From Sisyra terminalis (Eukaryota > Arthropoda > Insecta > Neuroptera > Sisyridae): a stretch of 64,000 nucleotides of DNA. Below are positions 1-15,310 of this stretch, piece by piece. The notes beneath the pieces were generated by a model. It was not told the DNA's origin and searched no databases. It saw only the letters and a program-made list of their open reading frames with translations. The translations under genes and the position numbers were made by a program. The first letter of the stretch is position 1. Each line of letters opens with the position of its first letter. The stretch covers positions 67,280,630 to 67,344,629 of the forward strand of contig OY292274.1 in the NCBI GenBank assembly GCA_958496175.1, given 5' to 3'.

Positions 1-2159
<2,159 letters not shown>

Positions 2160-2167
2160 ATTTAAAT

Positions 2168-2952
2168 CAATGATTCATAATTTGAATCTCCAGAATAAAA
2201 TTAAATAAAATGATATAATTATCTCAAACATTTATCTATGAACTCTACAGAAATTTCCGTATTTTTTTCCACTGAAAAAAATATTTGAATTAAATAATTA
2301 CTTTTCGTCGTATTCTTCTGTGATTACAATACTAATTCGCTAAACTTAATATGACCACTTTCTATTGTTCAAAAAAACATAGATAATTATGTATAAAATA
2401 AACTAATTCCACACTTTCTTTTTATAAGAAATTTGCAAATATTCTCTACTAAGAGTTGTTTGGAATTTTTAATAATTTACAACTGATAGATTTTATTTAT
2501 CCAATGTGATTCAACAGTGAACTAAATTATTAAAAAACCCAAATTGTACGTTTAAATAAATACAAAAGTTTTTTCTTTAGAAAATGCGTAGCATTTGATC
2601 ATTGCGTGAAATACAAAGAATTTTAATGAAAAAAAAAATTCAAGAGTTTCGAGAAATGTTCAATTTATAATTCATAAAAAGAAAAACTAAATAAAGTAGG
2701 TGTTTGAAATTCGAGGACATTGACTTGGCTTTTTAGTCATGGAAATTAATATAAATTTAGTTTTCTTGGGGGTTAGGACTTGAAAAGAAATTCAAATCAA
2801 TACCAATAGAAAAATAACGTTACATATTGGTCGTCCAATAAAATTTGCTTTAATTGCTTAGTTGAGGATGGATATTTCATCAAGATTCATTTAAACTCCG
2901 CTTTAAACTTCGGTCTAAAATCTAAATTTCTATGACATCTATTTATATATAT
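2168..2952. other. No gene seen
   Basis: AT-rich, stop-dense sequence between the hAT end and the first hairpin MITE. I see no coding segment and no repeat shared with the rest of the window. Confidence 0.5.
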
Positions 2953-3881
2953 TAGACTGATTCAAAAAAACCATGATTTTTTTTTCTTAATTATATCGAA
3001 AATATTGTTGGGAATAACAAAAAAAAATCCTGCGAAAGTTTAAGCTCTTAATATTAATATTAAGGGTGCCGAATCGCAAATTTCGATTTTCCATTTATAT
3101 AACATGGGAACAATATTCTCTTGCACTTTGGAATTTTATTGCTCATGTTGGTGACAATATTTCGGAATGACCAAGATATATTCTTATAGAAAATTGAACG
3201 ATCTACAAAAAAGGTCTTGTACAAGTTTTTGATATATTTATTCCTTCAAAAGTTATTCGAGGTCAAAGTTGAACTAAAGAGAAATTTTTATATTTTTTCA
3301 ATTTTTTGACGCAACCATCAATTTAATGAGAAAATTTTATGGGACATTTTTTGTAGAGCACTTTTTTTCCTATAACTTATCTCTATAAAAGTTTTTGATA
3401 TTTTTCACAGGTCCTAAGTTATTTAATTAAAATAAAAAAATATTTTTTATGTTAAAAATATAATAATTCAAGGAATTTTCAGTTTAATGCAAATAACTTA
3501 GGACCTGTGAAAAATATCAAAAACTTGTATAGAGATAAGTTATAGAAAAAAAAGTGCTCTACAAAAAATGTCCTTAAAAATTTTCTCATAAAATTGATGG
3601 TTGCGTCAAAAAATTGAAAAATATATTAAAATTTCTCTTTAGTTCAACTTTGACCTCGAATAACTTTTGAAGGAATAAATATATCAAAAACTTTACGAGA
3701 CCTTTTTTGTAGATCGTTCAATTTTCTACAAGAATATACCTTGGTCATTCCGAAATATTACAAACGTGAGCCATAAAACTCCAAAGTGCAAGAGAATATT
3801 GTTCCCGTGTTATTTAAATGGAAAATCGAAATTTGCGATACGGCACCTCTTAATATTAATATTTTTTTTTTAATCAGTCTA
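2953..3881. mobile_element. F1 hairpin MITE, complete copy (a)
   Basis: Both ends are flanked by TA and read GACTGATTCAAA inward on each strand. The two arms are near-complete reverse complements that meet near 3440, making a roughly 0.93-kb fold-back element with no transposase. TA flanks and size fit a non-autonomous Tc1/mariner-type element. Each arm carries the F1 landmarks in order: end, oligo-A/T tract, GAAAGTTTAAGCTC, a TTAATATTAATATTAA palindrome, CTCACGTTGGTGACAATA, a GATCTACAAAAAAGGTCT block, and CACAGGTCCTAAGTTATT near the apex. Confidence 0.8.
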
Positions 3882-4738
3882 GTACTCATGAAATACAAGA
3901 AATCTTTAGGTTGAAGTATTGCGACTTAACTAATATCCTGGTGAACCAATTATTAAAAAAAAAACCAAGGAATGGCTTTACTGTTTCTCAATCTTGGGTT
4001 TTCTTTAATAAAAAACATTGGTTTTTAGTAAATATAACATTTTTATTATAACAGTTATAAAAATAGCGACCAACACTATTGATTTTTCAAGGTTTTTATC
4101 CAGATAATTAAAACTCTTTAAAATTTATCATCGTTGGTTGGTTAGTCCCAAATTATTAACAATTAACTTGAGATCAAATACGAGATTCATTTAAATTCCC
4201 TTTGACACGTACCAACTTCCATGGTTTCTTGAAACTCAATTTCAAAACACCCACTTAATTCCAATAATTTCGGTGCTATATTTACTATCTGTCGTATTTG
4301 TTACCATTACAAAGACAACCTTTATGTATATATTTATCTTTTGCCGAGAAGTGATATTTTATTTAAAAATCACTTTGTTATTTAATCTATTCTTGTTTGA
4401 GAAAATCCACAAAAGAATATCATGTTACGTTTAGCTTCGATAATGAATGGAATTGTTTTTTTTTTCAAGTTCAAACATTCCCCAATGTAAATAAGTTAAT
4501 CAAATTTTCGTAGAAGTATCTAAAATGAAGATTTATCACTGTTGAATTTTGGAAAGTATTTTTTTTATGTATGTAAACAAAACCTTGAAAACTGGTATCG
4601 GCCAAGAAGTCTTGTATGAAATGGATTTCCAATGAAAATTCGTTCACCTTCATGTGACTGATTAATTTACAAACATTGTTTAATGCAAATTTTGAATAAG
4701 ATTATTTTTGCAAGTTGCCATATTTTTTTTACTAAGGT
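3882..4738. other. No gene seen
   Basis: Apparently unique AT-rich sequence. The 60-codon open frame on the minus strand (4471-4653) shows no recognisable motif and is treated as chance. Confidence 0.45.
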
Positions 4739-5290
4739 AAAGTAGTTTATCATAACTTGTTTCCTAGCAACGTTTCAATATATTTCACATGAATGAAGTT
4801 TTCAATAAATGAAGAAATCAAAACCAAATTTGGTACTCCTGATCAATCTAATTTAATATTGATAGAATTCAGTGCAAACTTCAGGTTTTAATCATTGGTA
4901 TAAGGGCGAATAACTAATTCATCAAAGAAGTGCAATAATAGTGTAATGTAGGTATTAAAATGCTACCAGATAACTAAAAAGTTAAGAAAATGTTCCTTAT
5001 TTAATGCTAAAGCACCTGTGAAATTTTTAAAGCAAATCACTAAGTCATTAAAAAGTTATTACAATTTAAAAATACTAAGATTTTACACGTAATCTTATGG
5101 AGATTCGGTGATCAAAATGACTAATTTTTTTTATTAGCCAAAAAAATGCTACCAGACATCCCAAACTTTCCAAATATGTAGTTTAAACTTTAATGAACTA
5201 ATTTTACATAAGTTTATTTGAATTTACTAAACGGTTATCAAGAAACAAATTAAAAACGGACCAAAAATGTGGCTTTTATTTGATAAATTA
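4739..5290. repeat. Dispersed repeat C, copy 1
   Basis: Starts with TTTATCATAACTTGTTTCCT and runs through TTTGGTACTCCTGATCAATC and AGATTCGGTGATC to a region ending TTTGATAAATTA. The same order of blocks recurs at 5605-6305 and 24329-25030. No coding frame or terminal repeats are visible, so the class is unknown. Confidence 0.7.
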
Positions 5291-5604
5291 GACAACTAAA
5301 AAAGCTCACCAATAAATGTATCATTTGGCCCCTGATATTTCCTTAAATACCAATAACTGCCAGAGATATCAACAATAACTTAACACGAATTGTGGAAATG
5401 TAAATTTTTGTATAACTTCAATCGTTATTTTCACGTTAACTATGGCACATACAGGAAATTACTAAAGAACCTTTTTTCTAGGAAATATCCTCAGCTTTCA
5501 TTTTGATAACAACAATTTTCTTGTATTTAGAATGGTTCAAAAGTTATAATGAAAAAAAAAAGAAATTGTGGAAAAATAAATTGAGGGGGGACATGACTCC
5601 TTAC

Positions 5605-6305
5605 CCTGACGGATTTTTCGGTGGAAATCATGTTTTGGACTTAATCTATCGATATATAAAAAAATTGGCTTTTACGTGCTTTTGGGGACTTCACTTATTA
5701 AGAATGTTATGGAGGATATGGAGGTATATCAATCATATGGATCAAAGAAGTTTACCATAACTTGTTGCCTAGCAAAGTTTCAATATATATTTCACATGAA
5801 TGAAGTATTCAACAATTTGAGAAACCAAAACCAAATTTGGTACTCCTGATCAATCTAATTTAATATTCATAGAATTCAGTGCAAACTTCAGGTTTTAATC
5901 ATTGCCAATAGGGCGAATAACTAATTCATCAAAGAACTGCAATAATAATGTTATGGAGGTATTTCAAAATGCTACCAGACAACTAAAAATTTCGTAGAAT
6001 ATTCCTAATTTAATGCTAAAGCATCTGTAAAATTTTTAAAGCGATTCACTAATTCGTTAAAAAGTTATTCCAATTTAAAAATACTATGATTTTACACATA
6101 ATCTTGTGGAGATTCGGTGATTGGACAGACTAAATTTATTTTTATTAGCCAAAACAATGCTATCAGGTATCCAAAACTTTTTAAATAGTTAATTTAAACT
6201 TTAAAGAACTAATTTTGCATAGCTTTATTTGAATTCACTGTATAGTTTTAAAGAAAAAAAATTAAAAACCGACCGAAAATGAGGTTTTTCTTGGTAAATT
6301 AATAA
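5605..6305. repeat. Dispersed repeat C, copy 2
   Basis: Longer than copy 1 at its left side: it begins with CCTGACGGATTTTTCGGT, a block also present in copy 3, then follows the shared order. Copies 1 and 2 lie about 1 kb apart in direct orientation. The short frame over 5503-5760 lies partly in the repeat and is not supported as a gene. Confidence 0.7.
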
Positions 6306-6838
6306 ATGTATAAGAAAGTGTGGCAACACTGACGTCAGTTGAGACGTACCATCTTGTTTGTAGTACAAGAAGTGTTAGTACATTTGGTTAGATAAAAATG
6401 AAACGCGTAATTTATCTTTGTTACACTCATAAGTCAACCGTATACAGCGGAAAAGGAAGAAATATGTCAAATATTTTAGTTTCTAAATGTTGAGCATGTC
6501 GCGCATGCTCACTCACATTATGTGAGAGAGACATACTAAAGTTGCCAATGCTGCCAACCTATAAATACGACAGAATTATGACGTTATCATTGTTTTATAT
6601 ATGGTTAAATTACTAATTTAATTCTTATCTTTTAGTTATAATTGTCGTGAAAACATGCTAATTTAATGTTTTATCTGTGATTTATTCAAATAAAAAAATT
6701 CTAGAGTATCAATTCAATAATATTTTGATTTGTTAAATTAAATTCAAGGAATTTCAGCTCCAAAAGTTAGTTAAAAATTTCTATATTTTTTATTTTTTGT
6801 TAAAAATTTTTGGTAAAATTTCCGATTTTCCCTTAAAC

Positions 6839-7055
6839 CAGCGGTTCCTAACTTTTTTCAGCCGCGGACCCCCAAGGAAATCAAGCATAATGCCAAGGAC
6901 CCCTGAATGAAAAAAGATGCAATTTTCGGACAGTATTATATTTTAGTATTCCTTCATTAAATTAGAAAATAAACTTTTTCAAATGGGACCGCGGACCCCC
7001 AAACATAAGCTCGCGGACCCCCAGGGGTCCGCGGACCACAAGTTAGGAAACAATG
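6839..7055. mobile_element. hAT MITE with 8-bp target duplication
   Basis: A 217-bp element. The left end CAGCGGTTCCTAAC and the inverted right end CATTGTTTCCTAAC form terminal repeats rich in GCGGACCCC. The flanks are CCTTAAAC (6831-6838) and GCTTAAAC (7056-7063), an 8-bp duplication with one mismatch. Length of duplication and ends fit hAT. No coding capacity. The GC-rich subterminal GCGGACCCCC blocks contrast with the AT-rich surroundings. Confidence 0.85.
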
Positions 7056-7063
7056 GCTTAAAC

Positions 7064-8400
7064 TATATACAGTTTAATAGATATCGACTTATTTATTCGT
7101 CTCATGGTACTCTAAACGACGTAATTATTCACGAATTGCTATTTTTTATGTACTTTTGTCTCCCATTGTACCTCCATAATATCCTTAAAGTCTTTAGATT
7201 TAAAAAAAAAACATTGCAACTACTAATTGTATACAAATACAATAATAAATGCAACAAATGATTTGCATCTCATTAACAAATACAATTTAATTGAATCGAC
7301 AAATGTGAAAGTACGATAATAAAAATAAATGCTGGTATTTAATTTTATTTTATTTATATCTTTCCATGAAACTATTGGGAAATTATGGTCTTGAACAATT
7401 GATCAATTTATGTACCCATAAAATGTGCAATTTAATTCTCATATTTTCCTAAAAAAATTGTTTAGATTTAAGAAATATTTTTTGTGAGAAAATTTATCAT
7501 TAATTGGATTTTAATTTATTCATTATGATCCAACTTTGGTGACGTATAGATATCGATTTTGTAATGAATCAATTTACTATTCAAGACGATACACATTCCA
7601 TAATAGATATAAATGTAACATATATGTTGTCAGTTAGGGGCCTTTTATATTTTGATTATTACATCGAAGTAATAATGAAGTCATTGCGACGACTGGGACA
7701 AATAAAAATTTATTTCATTCCTTTTCATCTATTGAGATTTATTCACAAAGAGCAAAAGATTTATGAGTAATAACCTTTGTATTTTATAACGTAATTCGCC
7801 ACAATAAGTGTCTATTCCATTGTAAGTGAATAACTATGTGATTCGTAAGTATTAAGGCGACGAAAAATGTTTTGAAATTTGTAACAATTTTCATGAATAT
7901 AGAATAAAGATTGTAATGATATACGTGCGAGAAAATCAAGTATAATAATCATTACTCAAAATTTGGACTTAACTGATTTTTGTCATTGGTTTCAACTGTT
8001 AAATCAAGTGAGAAAAAAAACAATTTTTAGTTTTGAAAATTATATATTTTGGTGCGTTTATGAGTCTTCTATGACGTCACAGTCCATTTATTAAATTGAG
8101 CACTTTAGATTTCCCCCCAAGTTTATATTCTAGACGTAATTAAACTCTATGTATATCACCGAAATAAATTCTGCATAATTCAGTTGAATTTTCCAATTTC
8201 TTCAACTTTTACGGCTTCTAATATTGAAACTTATTCCAAATGGTTAACATTTAAAAAAGAGGCCAAGTTTTGATAGAAACCATCCAAGAATTTTAATCAG
8301 ATTTAAATTATATGCGACATTATGCGAACTATCATGCAACGCAAGGTAAAATTCCATTTGTCAATTGAGGAAAACATAGTCATTTCCTCTTTTCAGTGGC

Positions 8401-8408
<8 letters not shown>
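7064..8408. other. No gene; small dispersed repeat inside
   Basis: A block at about 7100-7190 (containing GACGTAATTATTCAC) recurs at 25335-25400, downstream of another copy of repeat C. It may be an outlying part of the same element. The remainder shows nothing I can identify. Confidence 0.5.

Positions 8409-8465
<57 letters not shown>
8409..8465. repeat. (TA)n microsatellite
   Basis: An uninterrupted run of alternating T and A of about 57 bases. Confidence 0.95.
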
Positions 8466-8469
<4 letters not shown>

Positions 8470-8913
8470 TAGAAAGGAAACAAGTTTACGTCAAGTTTCA
8501 ATAGTCATTAAAATTTTAGCATGAAATAAAAGACAGATTGGTGTATTTAATGGGAAAATTATTGGTTAGATAACAGTAATTAAAGTGCACACATGTTCGT
8601 ATCACAGACTTTTCTCAAATCATTCATTGTGTTATTCATTAAATTGAAATGTTTTTCAAAGAAAAAAATAAAAAACATTTATTGAACAATTCACCATAAT
8701 CAATGTTTAAACTTTTAATGAAAGTTTCGCATAAAAAAAATCAATTAATTTCTTAGTATCGTAACATTTTGATTACTCAAGTTGTAAAGTAAATTTTTTC
8801 GAAAATCTTTCTCACTACTTGATGCCCTTGTTGCAAATTGCAAAATTAGAAGGTTATTTCTTGGTATATAAAATTTACCATTACTTTCTGTAATAATTTA
8901 TATACATATATAT

Positions 8914-9330
8914 TAGACTGATTCAAAAAAAAATGATGATTTTTTTTCTTAATTATATCGAAAATATTGTTGGAAATGACAAAAAACAAATCGATTTTTT
9001 AGGACAAAAATTAAATAATTTTTTTTTTTTAAGTGTCCACCGCCATTTTTTTTTAAATAGTGACTATAGTATTACTCTACACTTAGGAATTTTTTCAAAT
9101 TTTTTGAAGTGGTGGAACATCATTAAAAAAAATTAAAACTTTTTTTCTTAAATCTAATATTTAACACTTAAACTATATTTTTTTTCCGTAAAAAATATAA
9201 GGGTAGTTATTTTTCAACTAAAAATATATATGTAACCCATAAAAATATTTACAAAAGTCAAAAAATTGCCTTTTTATTGCAAAAATCCATTCAAATAAAA
9301 ATATTTTTTTATTACCTCTAATAACTGTAC
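8914..9330. mobile_element. F1-related end with divergent interior
   Basis: The first 70 bases match the F1 end (TA then GACTGATTCAAA and a TTAATTATATCGAAAATATT block). The interior then diverges into sequence not found in other F1 copies. Probably a truncated or related hairpin element abutting the next copy. Confidence 0.5.
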
Positions 9331-9332
9331 AG

Positions 9333-10667
9333 AAGACTGATTCAAAAAAAATTATGATTTTTTTTTTCTTAATTATATCGAAAATATTGTTGGGAATGAC
9401 AAAAAAAAATCCTGTGAAAGTTTAAGCCTTCAATATTAATATTAAGAGGTGCAACATCGAAAATTTTGATTTTCCATTTAAATAACATGGGAACAATATT
9501 CTCTGGCACTTTGGAATTTTATAGCTCACGTTGGTGACGATAATATTTCGGAATGACCAAGATATATTCATATAGAAAATTGAACGATCTACAAAAAAGG
9601 TCTCGTACAAGTTTTTGATATATTTATTCCTTCAAAAGTTATTCGAGGTCAAAGTTGAATTAACGGGAAATTTTAATATTTTTTCAATTTTTTGATGCAA
9701 CCTTCAATTTTATGAGAAAATTTTATAGGACATTTTTTGTAGAGCACTTTTTTTAATATTAAGAAGTGCCGCATCGCGAACTTCGATTTTCCATTTAAAT
9801 AATATGGGAACAATATTCTCTTGCACTTTGGAATTTTATAGCTCACGTTGGTGACAATATTTCGGAATGACCAAGGTATATTCTTGTAGAAAATTGAACG
9901 ATCTACAAAAAAGGTCTCGTGCAAGTTTTTGATATATTTATTCCTTCAAAAGTTATTCGAGGTCAAAGTTGCACTAAAGAGAAATTTTAATATTTTTTCA
10001 ATTTTTTGACGCAACCATCAATTTTATGAGAAAATTTTGTAGGACATTTTTTGTAGAGCACTTTTTTTCCTATACCTTATCTCTATAAAAGTTTTTGATA
10101 TTTTTCACAGGTTCTAAATTATTTGCATTAAACCTAAAATTCTCTGAATTATTATATTTTTATCATAAATTTTTTTTTTTTATTTCTAATTAAATAACTT
10201 AGGACCTGTGAAAAATATCAAAAACTTTTATAGAGATAAGTCATAGAAAAAAAAGTGCTCTACAAAAAATGTCCTACAAAATTTTCTCATAAAATTGATG
10301 GTTGCGTCAAAAAATTGAAAAAATATTAAAATTTCTCTTTAGTTCAACTTTGACCTCGAATAACTTTTGAAGGAATAAATATATCAAAAACTTGAACAAG
10401 ACCTTTTTTGTAGATCATTCAATTTTCTACAAGAATATACCTTGGTTATTCCGAAATATTGTCACCAACGTGAGCTATAAAATTCCAAAGTGCAAGAGAA
10501 TATTGTTCCCATGTTATTTAAATGGAAAATCGAAATTTGCGATGCGGCACCTCTTAATATTAATATTAAGAGCTTAAACTTTCACAGGATTTTTTTTTGG
10601 TCATTCCCAACAATATTTTCGATACAATTAAGAAAAAAAAATTATCATTTTTTTTTGAATCAGTCTA
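9333..10667. mobile_element. F1 hairpin MITE (c), internally rearranged
   Basis: Both F1 ends are present (GACTGATTC from 9335; GAATCAGTC at the right). The left arm is duplicated internally: at about 9753 it jumps from the near-apex part back to the TTAATATTAA block, so part of the arm is read twice. The right arm (10140-10667) is complete. Left flank lacks the usual TA. Confidence 0.75.
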
Positions 10668-11760
10668 ATATATATACTTATATAAAAATTTTTTGTAATC
10701 TTATCAAGTTTTTAAGTATTGATTATGAATAGGTCGTTATAAAATTTGTTTGTAAATAATATTATAATCAACTGATAATATTAAATCCAATTTACGAAAT
10801 AATGCATTTTTCAAATGCATACATTTATTTTTTGTATAACAATGGTAACCTTAACCACACACTGGTAATTATTATAGGAGGCGTTGAAATTGAAATGTCA
10901 AACGTTTGCGAATATCAAATAAGCCAACAAATGTATTTCCAAAGTATTGTTACAATTATTCTCAGTTTCCAATAATATTTAGACTAAAAAGCATTTAAGT
11001 TATCTTATACTTTATCTTAGGTATTTAAATATCTGATTTAATCATTAACATCAAAAAAATATTTAGCTTATATTCTTATGTGGCAATGTTCCTAATATAT
11101 TATTGTGTCGTTCTGGGTTATTCCTTAAATGCGACTCATTTTACAAACGGCAAAATGGCGATATTCAAAGAGGGAATATTATAAGTCGAAATTGATTCGC
11201 AGATTAAATTATACACTCAATAGAAAATATCTAAAATGAAACGTCGCCAGATTTGGACACTTCCAAAAGCGATTATTTGTCGAAGAAAGGGGAATTCGAA
11301 AAAGCATATTTTCAATGGGAGACATGTGTGAAAATATGGAACCATAATGTATCTTTACTTCATCGAAGACCTTCGGTAATATTAGGAGACCAAAACTTTG
11401 GAAGTCTAATTATAATCGGTGTTCCATTCCATTTGATCTCTATCGTTAAAAAGCTCGGAAGCTATGGTAAATATCAAAAACATTCTATTCGAAAAGTATT
11501 ACCCCACCATTACTTTATAGGTTATAAATGAGATTAGGATGCGACTCACTTCGGAGAAGTGAAATGATGGAATTAAAATTGGCGAACTTCATTTCATAGA
11601 CGATACAAAACCTTAATTGGGAACAAGAAGATTTGGAATTCATTCGAAGGCTTGAAATGGAAAGTCGATTTTGGTTAAAAATTAAAGACTAGGCACCAGG
11701 TCCAAATTATGAAAAAATCGCAACTTAGTAAAAGTCACTAAAATCTTGATGAATTTTTTT
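10668..11760. other. No gene identified
   Basis: Mostly non-coding. A 92-codon frame at 11253-11531 has no motif I recognise. Its position just upstream of a LINE remnant makes a decayed retrotransposon body the best guess. Confidence 0.35.
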
Positions 11761-11916
11761 TCTATTTCCTCCTGTATTTCAAAGACTTGGACTATTCGGG
11801 CAGCTGATCGGCGACGAATTGATGTCTTCGAGATGTGGGTTTGGAGGAGAAACCTGCGGATTCCGAAGAAAAAACGATTTTATCTTAAAGGAAGTCATTT
11901 CAATCATCTTCTCTGA
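11761..11916 (+). pseudogene. LINE reverse transcriptase C-terminal remnant
   Basis: One plus-strand frame reads KTWTIRAADRRRIDVFEMW and then WVWRRNLRIPKKK before a stop. This matches the well-known end of insect non-LTR retrotransposon polymerases (the E-T-W-T-x-R-x-A-D-x-R-R-x-D-x-F-E-M-W-x-W-R-R-x-L-R-I-P region seen in RTE/jockey-like elements). No intact catalytic domain lies upstream. It is a dead fragment in the plus orientation. Confidence 0.75.
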
Positions 11917-12609
11917 TGTATGGAAGAATCCTTGGATTTTTCGGACATATTCCGTGCCAATTAATATATTGATTTCTTTAAGAATGTTTCCACGCATTTT
12001 TCGAACTAATTTTGGTCCAAAGTACTTGAAGCGCTCCAAATATTAAAAATTAAGTAGTTGCCTTCAGTGAAGATTTGCAATTCTATGAAAATTAATGGCA
12101 GCAAATTCGCCACAAAGATGATCCCAGGTCCCATTATGTTCTTGTAAGCCAAAAAAACTTTTATATTTCTTTAGTCATTACCTAATCATCATGTTTTTCA
12201 GATAAATGAAACATTACAGTGGAATATTTTTGAAGCAATTTTGAAATCATTTAGTCAAATACGTAATGTTTATGCTATTTGCAAAAGTATTGCGTGAAAG
12301 CTTCATATTTCTGCGGTTGGGGAAAAAATTATTCATTATAAACCCATCTCTGGTTTTGTATTCCCTTCAAAGTATTGTCACCATGCTGATGATTTACGAA
12401 AAAGGAAGCAAGTATGATCACAAAACCCATTGGACAAAAGTGATGGAAAAGCCCGTGGATTTCAGGCCCGCAATACGATAAGAAAAACAATGTAATCACT
12501 GAAAAAGAATTAACAAATCCTGGAAAATTTGGAACTTACCAAGGTAGTAAGAGAAGGAGAGGAATAATACAGAACGAGACAAAATGGTAAAAATATTTAA
12601 AATTTGTGC

Positions 12610-13010
12610 ATCGTTCTCTATCATTTTGAGTAGAAACATTATGAATATTATCAACATATTTACTGAATTTCTACACAAAATTAGAAGGATGGTAAATTTT
12701 TTACTTTGAAATTAATTCCCTGACTTTCCAGATTCGATTCCCATTAGTAATATGAAAACAGAGATGGCCTGGTTCTTCAAATAAAACCTTTACCTTTTAC
12801 CTTTTAGAAGGTGTTATGAATTATTAATAAAATGTAACGCCATGGTGCTACACAAGGAAGTTAGTCGGAAACGGTTAGCAAGAAACATCAAATGAGGGAA
12901 AGCTGGCCGATTTTCGGAAGTAATTTGTATAGTACTAAAAAACGCAATCAAGGCGACCGCTGACTCATGTTGTTTGTTATTCAGTAGGGGACATTAAAAG
13001 TAAAAATTGT
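12610..13010. repeat. Direct duplication, copy 1
   Basis: Shares blocks such as CCTGACTTTCCAGATTCG, AGAGATGGCCTGGTTCTTC, AATCAAGGCGACCGCTG and TAGGGGACATTAAAAGTAAA, in the same order, with 13245-13605, about 0.63 kb downstream. Possibly two terminal-repeat-like copies of one element, given the hammerhead-like motif between them. Confidence 0.75.
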
Positions 13011-13082
13011 GTTTAAATTTCTGGTTACTCTCATCCATGGTGTAGTAGGAACTTGGATTTAAATAATAAAACGTTATTTTTC

Positions 13083-13135
13083 AAATTATCTCAACGTTTC
13101 GTTGGCATTTATTTCCAACTTCTTCAGGAGAATTT
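13083..13135 (-). ncRNA. Hammerhead ribozyme-like motif (Penelope type)
   Basis: On the minus strand, CTGAAGA (13121-13127) fits the CUGANGA core. A stem II GTTGG/CCAAC follows after one extra A, then GAAA (13097-13100) and a very short palindromic stem III, ACGT. Stem I pairs TCTC directly before the core with GAGA directly after the cleavage position, then AAAT with ATTT across a 2-base bulge. Minimal stem III is the known form of hammerheads in Penelope-like retroelements. The extra base before stem II and a U at the cleavage position may lower activity. Confidence 0.55.
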
Positions 13136-13244
13136 TTGATGTTAACATCCTCGTTGTGAATACTGACTTTTTAACGAGATAACCAAGTGAGTACGCTAGT
13201 GGCAATTATTAATTATTGTGTTTAAAATTGTAATATGTTTTAGT

Positions 13245-13605
13245 TTTGTGTAAAAACAATATAAATATTATGAATATATTTACTGAGTTCCTACACAATA
13301 TTAGAAGGATAGTCAATTTTTTAGTTTGAAATAAATTCCCTGACTTTCCAGATTCGATTCCCATTAGTAATATGAAAACAGAGATGGCCTGGTTCTTCAA
13401 ATAAAATGCTCATTTACAATGACCTTTCGTCTACCCTTTGGAGGCAATATTTATTCAGTGCCGTTATGAATTTTTAATAAAATTCAACGCCATGACGCTA
13501 CAGAAGGAAGTTACTCGGAATGGGACTAAAAAAAAACGCAATCAAGGCGACCGCTGGCACAGGTTTTTTGGTTATTCGGTAGGGGACATTAAAAGTAAAA
13601 TTTGT
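13245..13605. repeat. Direct duplication, copy 2
   Basis: Second copy of the 12610-13010 block, with small indels. No coding frame. Confidence 0.75.
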
Positions 13606-15006
13606 ATTATGTTTTAGTTGTAATCAACTACTAATAACTGATTAACCATTTCAGGCACTACCGGAATATGCTATGGCAGTGGATTAAAAAGATTTTAACA
13701 GATTAGTCACATTGTTTTTTTCCAATCTAAATTCTGAAGAAATTAAAAATTTAAAAACTTTATCAAGTTTTCTGGGCGATAGTTTCCCTCTATAGGAAGA
13801 GAGAAAGTACTTTCAATACACGTGCAGAAAGTAATGATATCATAGCACACTTTATCAAAATTCTAAAGTTTCAAGGTTCGTTTTACTCCCAAAGCTGTTA
13901 GAAATATATTTTTCGTCTCCCAACAATTATTAAACTTTCAACAAATTCTATTAAACAAAAATTCGGCAACTATTTCATTTCCATTGGCCCACAAATCATA
14001 TAAATTTGGCAACATTTCAAGTTTTATCAATAAATCACTGTATTGTCTCAGGGTGGCATACAAAGGTTCGGATTTATCACCAATTTCCAGTGGTTAACTG
14101 TTACAGTAAAATGTTCAATAATTTTTCTATTTATTGTTGTTTCAAAATAAAAACAGAGGAAATGAAAAGATCACATGAAATATTTAGTATTTAGATAAAG
14201 TAATGGTCATGGTCAAATGTTAATTATATATCAGATTTGTTTCCTTTTGATATACATAATCATAGAAATTTTAAATTAATTGCTAACTACTCAACAAATC
14301 AAACTTGAATAATATAAACAGATTTCTATTGATATGAATTTTGTTGATTGGAAGCCCACATTTTTAATGTCACCCCTTATACTTATTGAAATTTATTGTT
14401 TTTTTTAGTGTTCCATTTAATAAATTTATTGGTTCCAATAATTTACGATTTAGTGTTGAAATTGAGTAGAAAATTAATAAATTTATCGAATGTGGTTTCC
14501 ATTTCTATCTTAAATTTCGAGGTCACTAAGACTTAAATGGAGTACGGGGGGGTAGGTATTTCATTCATGAATAGAAAAGGGTGGCAACTTTATCAACTCC
14601 TCTTTAAAATGTCAAGATTACATTCATATAATTCCAGAATCATATGGCTTGAGAAATCCAGAAGAAAATTCAATGAAAATTCATTAGATGCATTTAAATG
14701 GATATTAGAAATAATGCAAAAAAAATATGTATAAAACTTACGGCCATAATAATTTCGAACGGATGTTTGTATACCCTAACGGGAGATTGATATTGCTGGA
14801 CCATTTTGCTCGGTGTCTATTATTTGATATATCACACAATACAAATAACGAATAATATAATTCACAAGAATTTAACAATGAGTAGATAACAGTTTATTTT
14901 GACATTGTAGAAAAAAACAAGTGTTTATGTCAACAACACAAATGCAATTTCAGTAAAAAAAAATAAATAATAATAATGCACGGATCGACTGCAGCAGCCA
15001 AGAGGT
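13606..15006. other. No gene identified
   Basis: AT-rich sequence with short frames (14006-14194, 14537-14734) that show no family motif. Nothing repeated elsewhere was noticed. Confidence 0.4.
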
Positions 15007-15224
15007 TCAGGCAAATACTGTCCGCTTATTTGGACGGCTTTCGTTCATGACTCCCTCACTGCTTACATGTTCCAGCGATTTCTTTTCGACAAACAACCGA
15101 GCTGCAAACCTTGTTTGTATGGGAGGAAGAGCATGGTTTGAGTCTTGGCTAGACAATTTAAAAGATTTAAAAGTCCAAAGGAAAATGATAGCCATGATAG
15201 CTACTTGGTTATTAAGACCATTTT

Positions 15225-15310
15225 CGTCTTGTTTTATTCTTTTTCCATCATTTTCCTTAATCCTTTTTCGCCAATCGTTAATATTACTCAAATCAAATGA
15301 ATCAGTATCG
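15225..15310. repeat. Short duplicated segment, copy 1 (5' part)
   Basis: With its continuation at 17137-17171 it matches 17362-17480. It is interrupted by the Penelope-like insertion, so joining 15310 to 17137 restores the pre-insertion order. On the minus strand parts read like decayed coding sequence (DVINLFEEL, then a shift, then NINDWRKRIKEN), so it may be a fragment of an unknown gene or element. Confidence 0.6.

Noticed and set aside
9333..10667. CRISPR-like array from repeated GATCTACAAAAAAGGTCT blocks
   Set aside because: Eukaryotic context; the repeats are mirrored arms of MITEs with irregular spacing and no spacer pattern.
12720..13365. GATTCGATTCCC as a tRNA B box (two copies)
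   Set aside because: No matching A box or foldable cloverleaf around either; they are part of the direct duplication.
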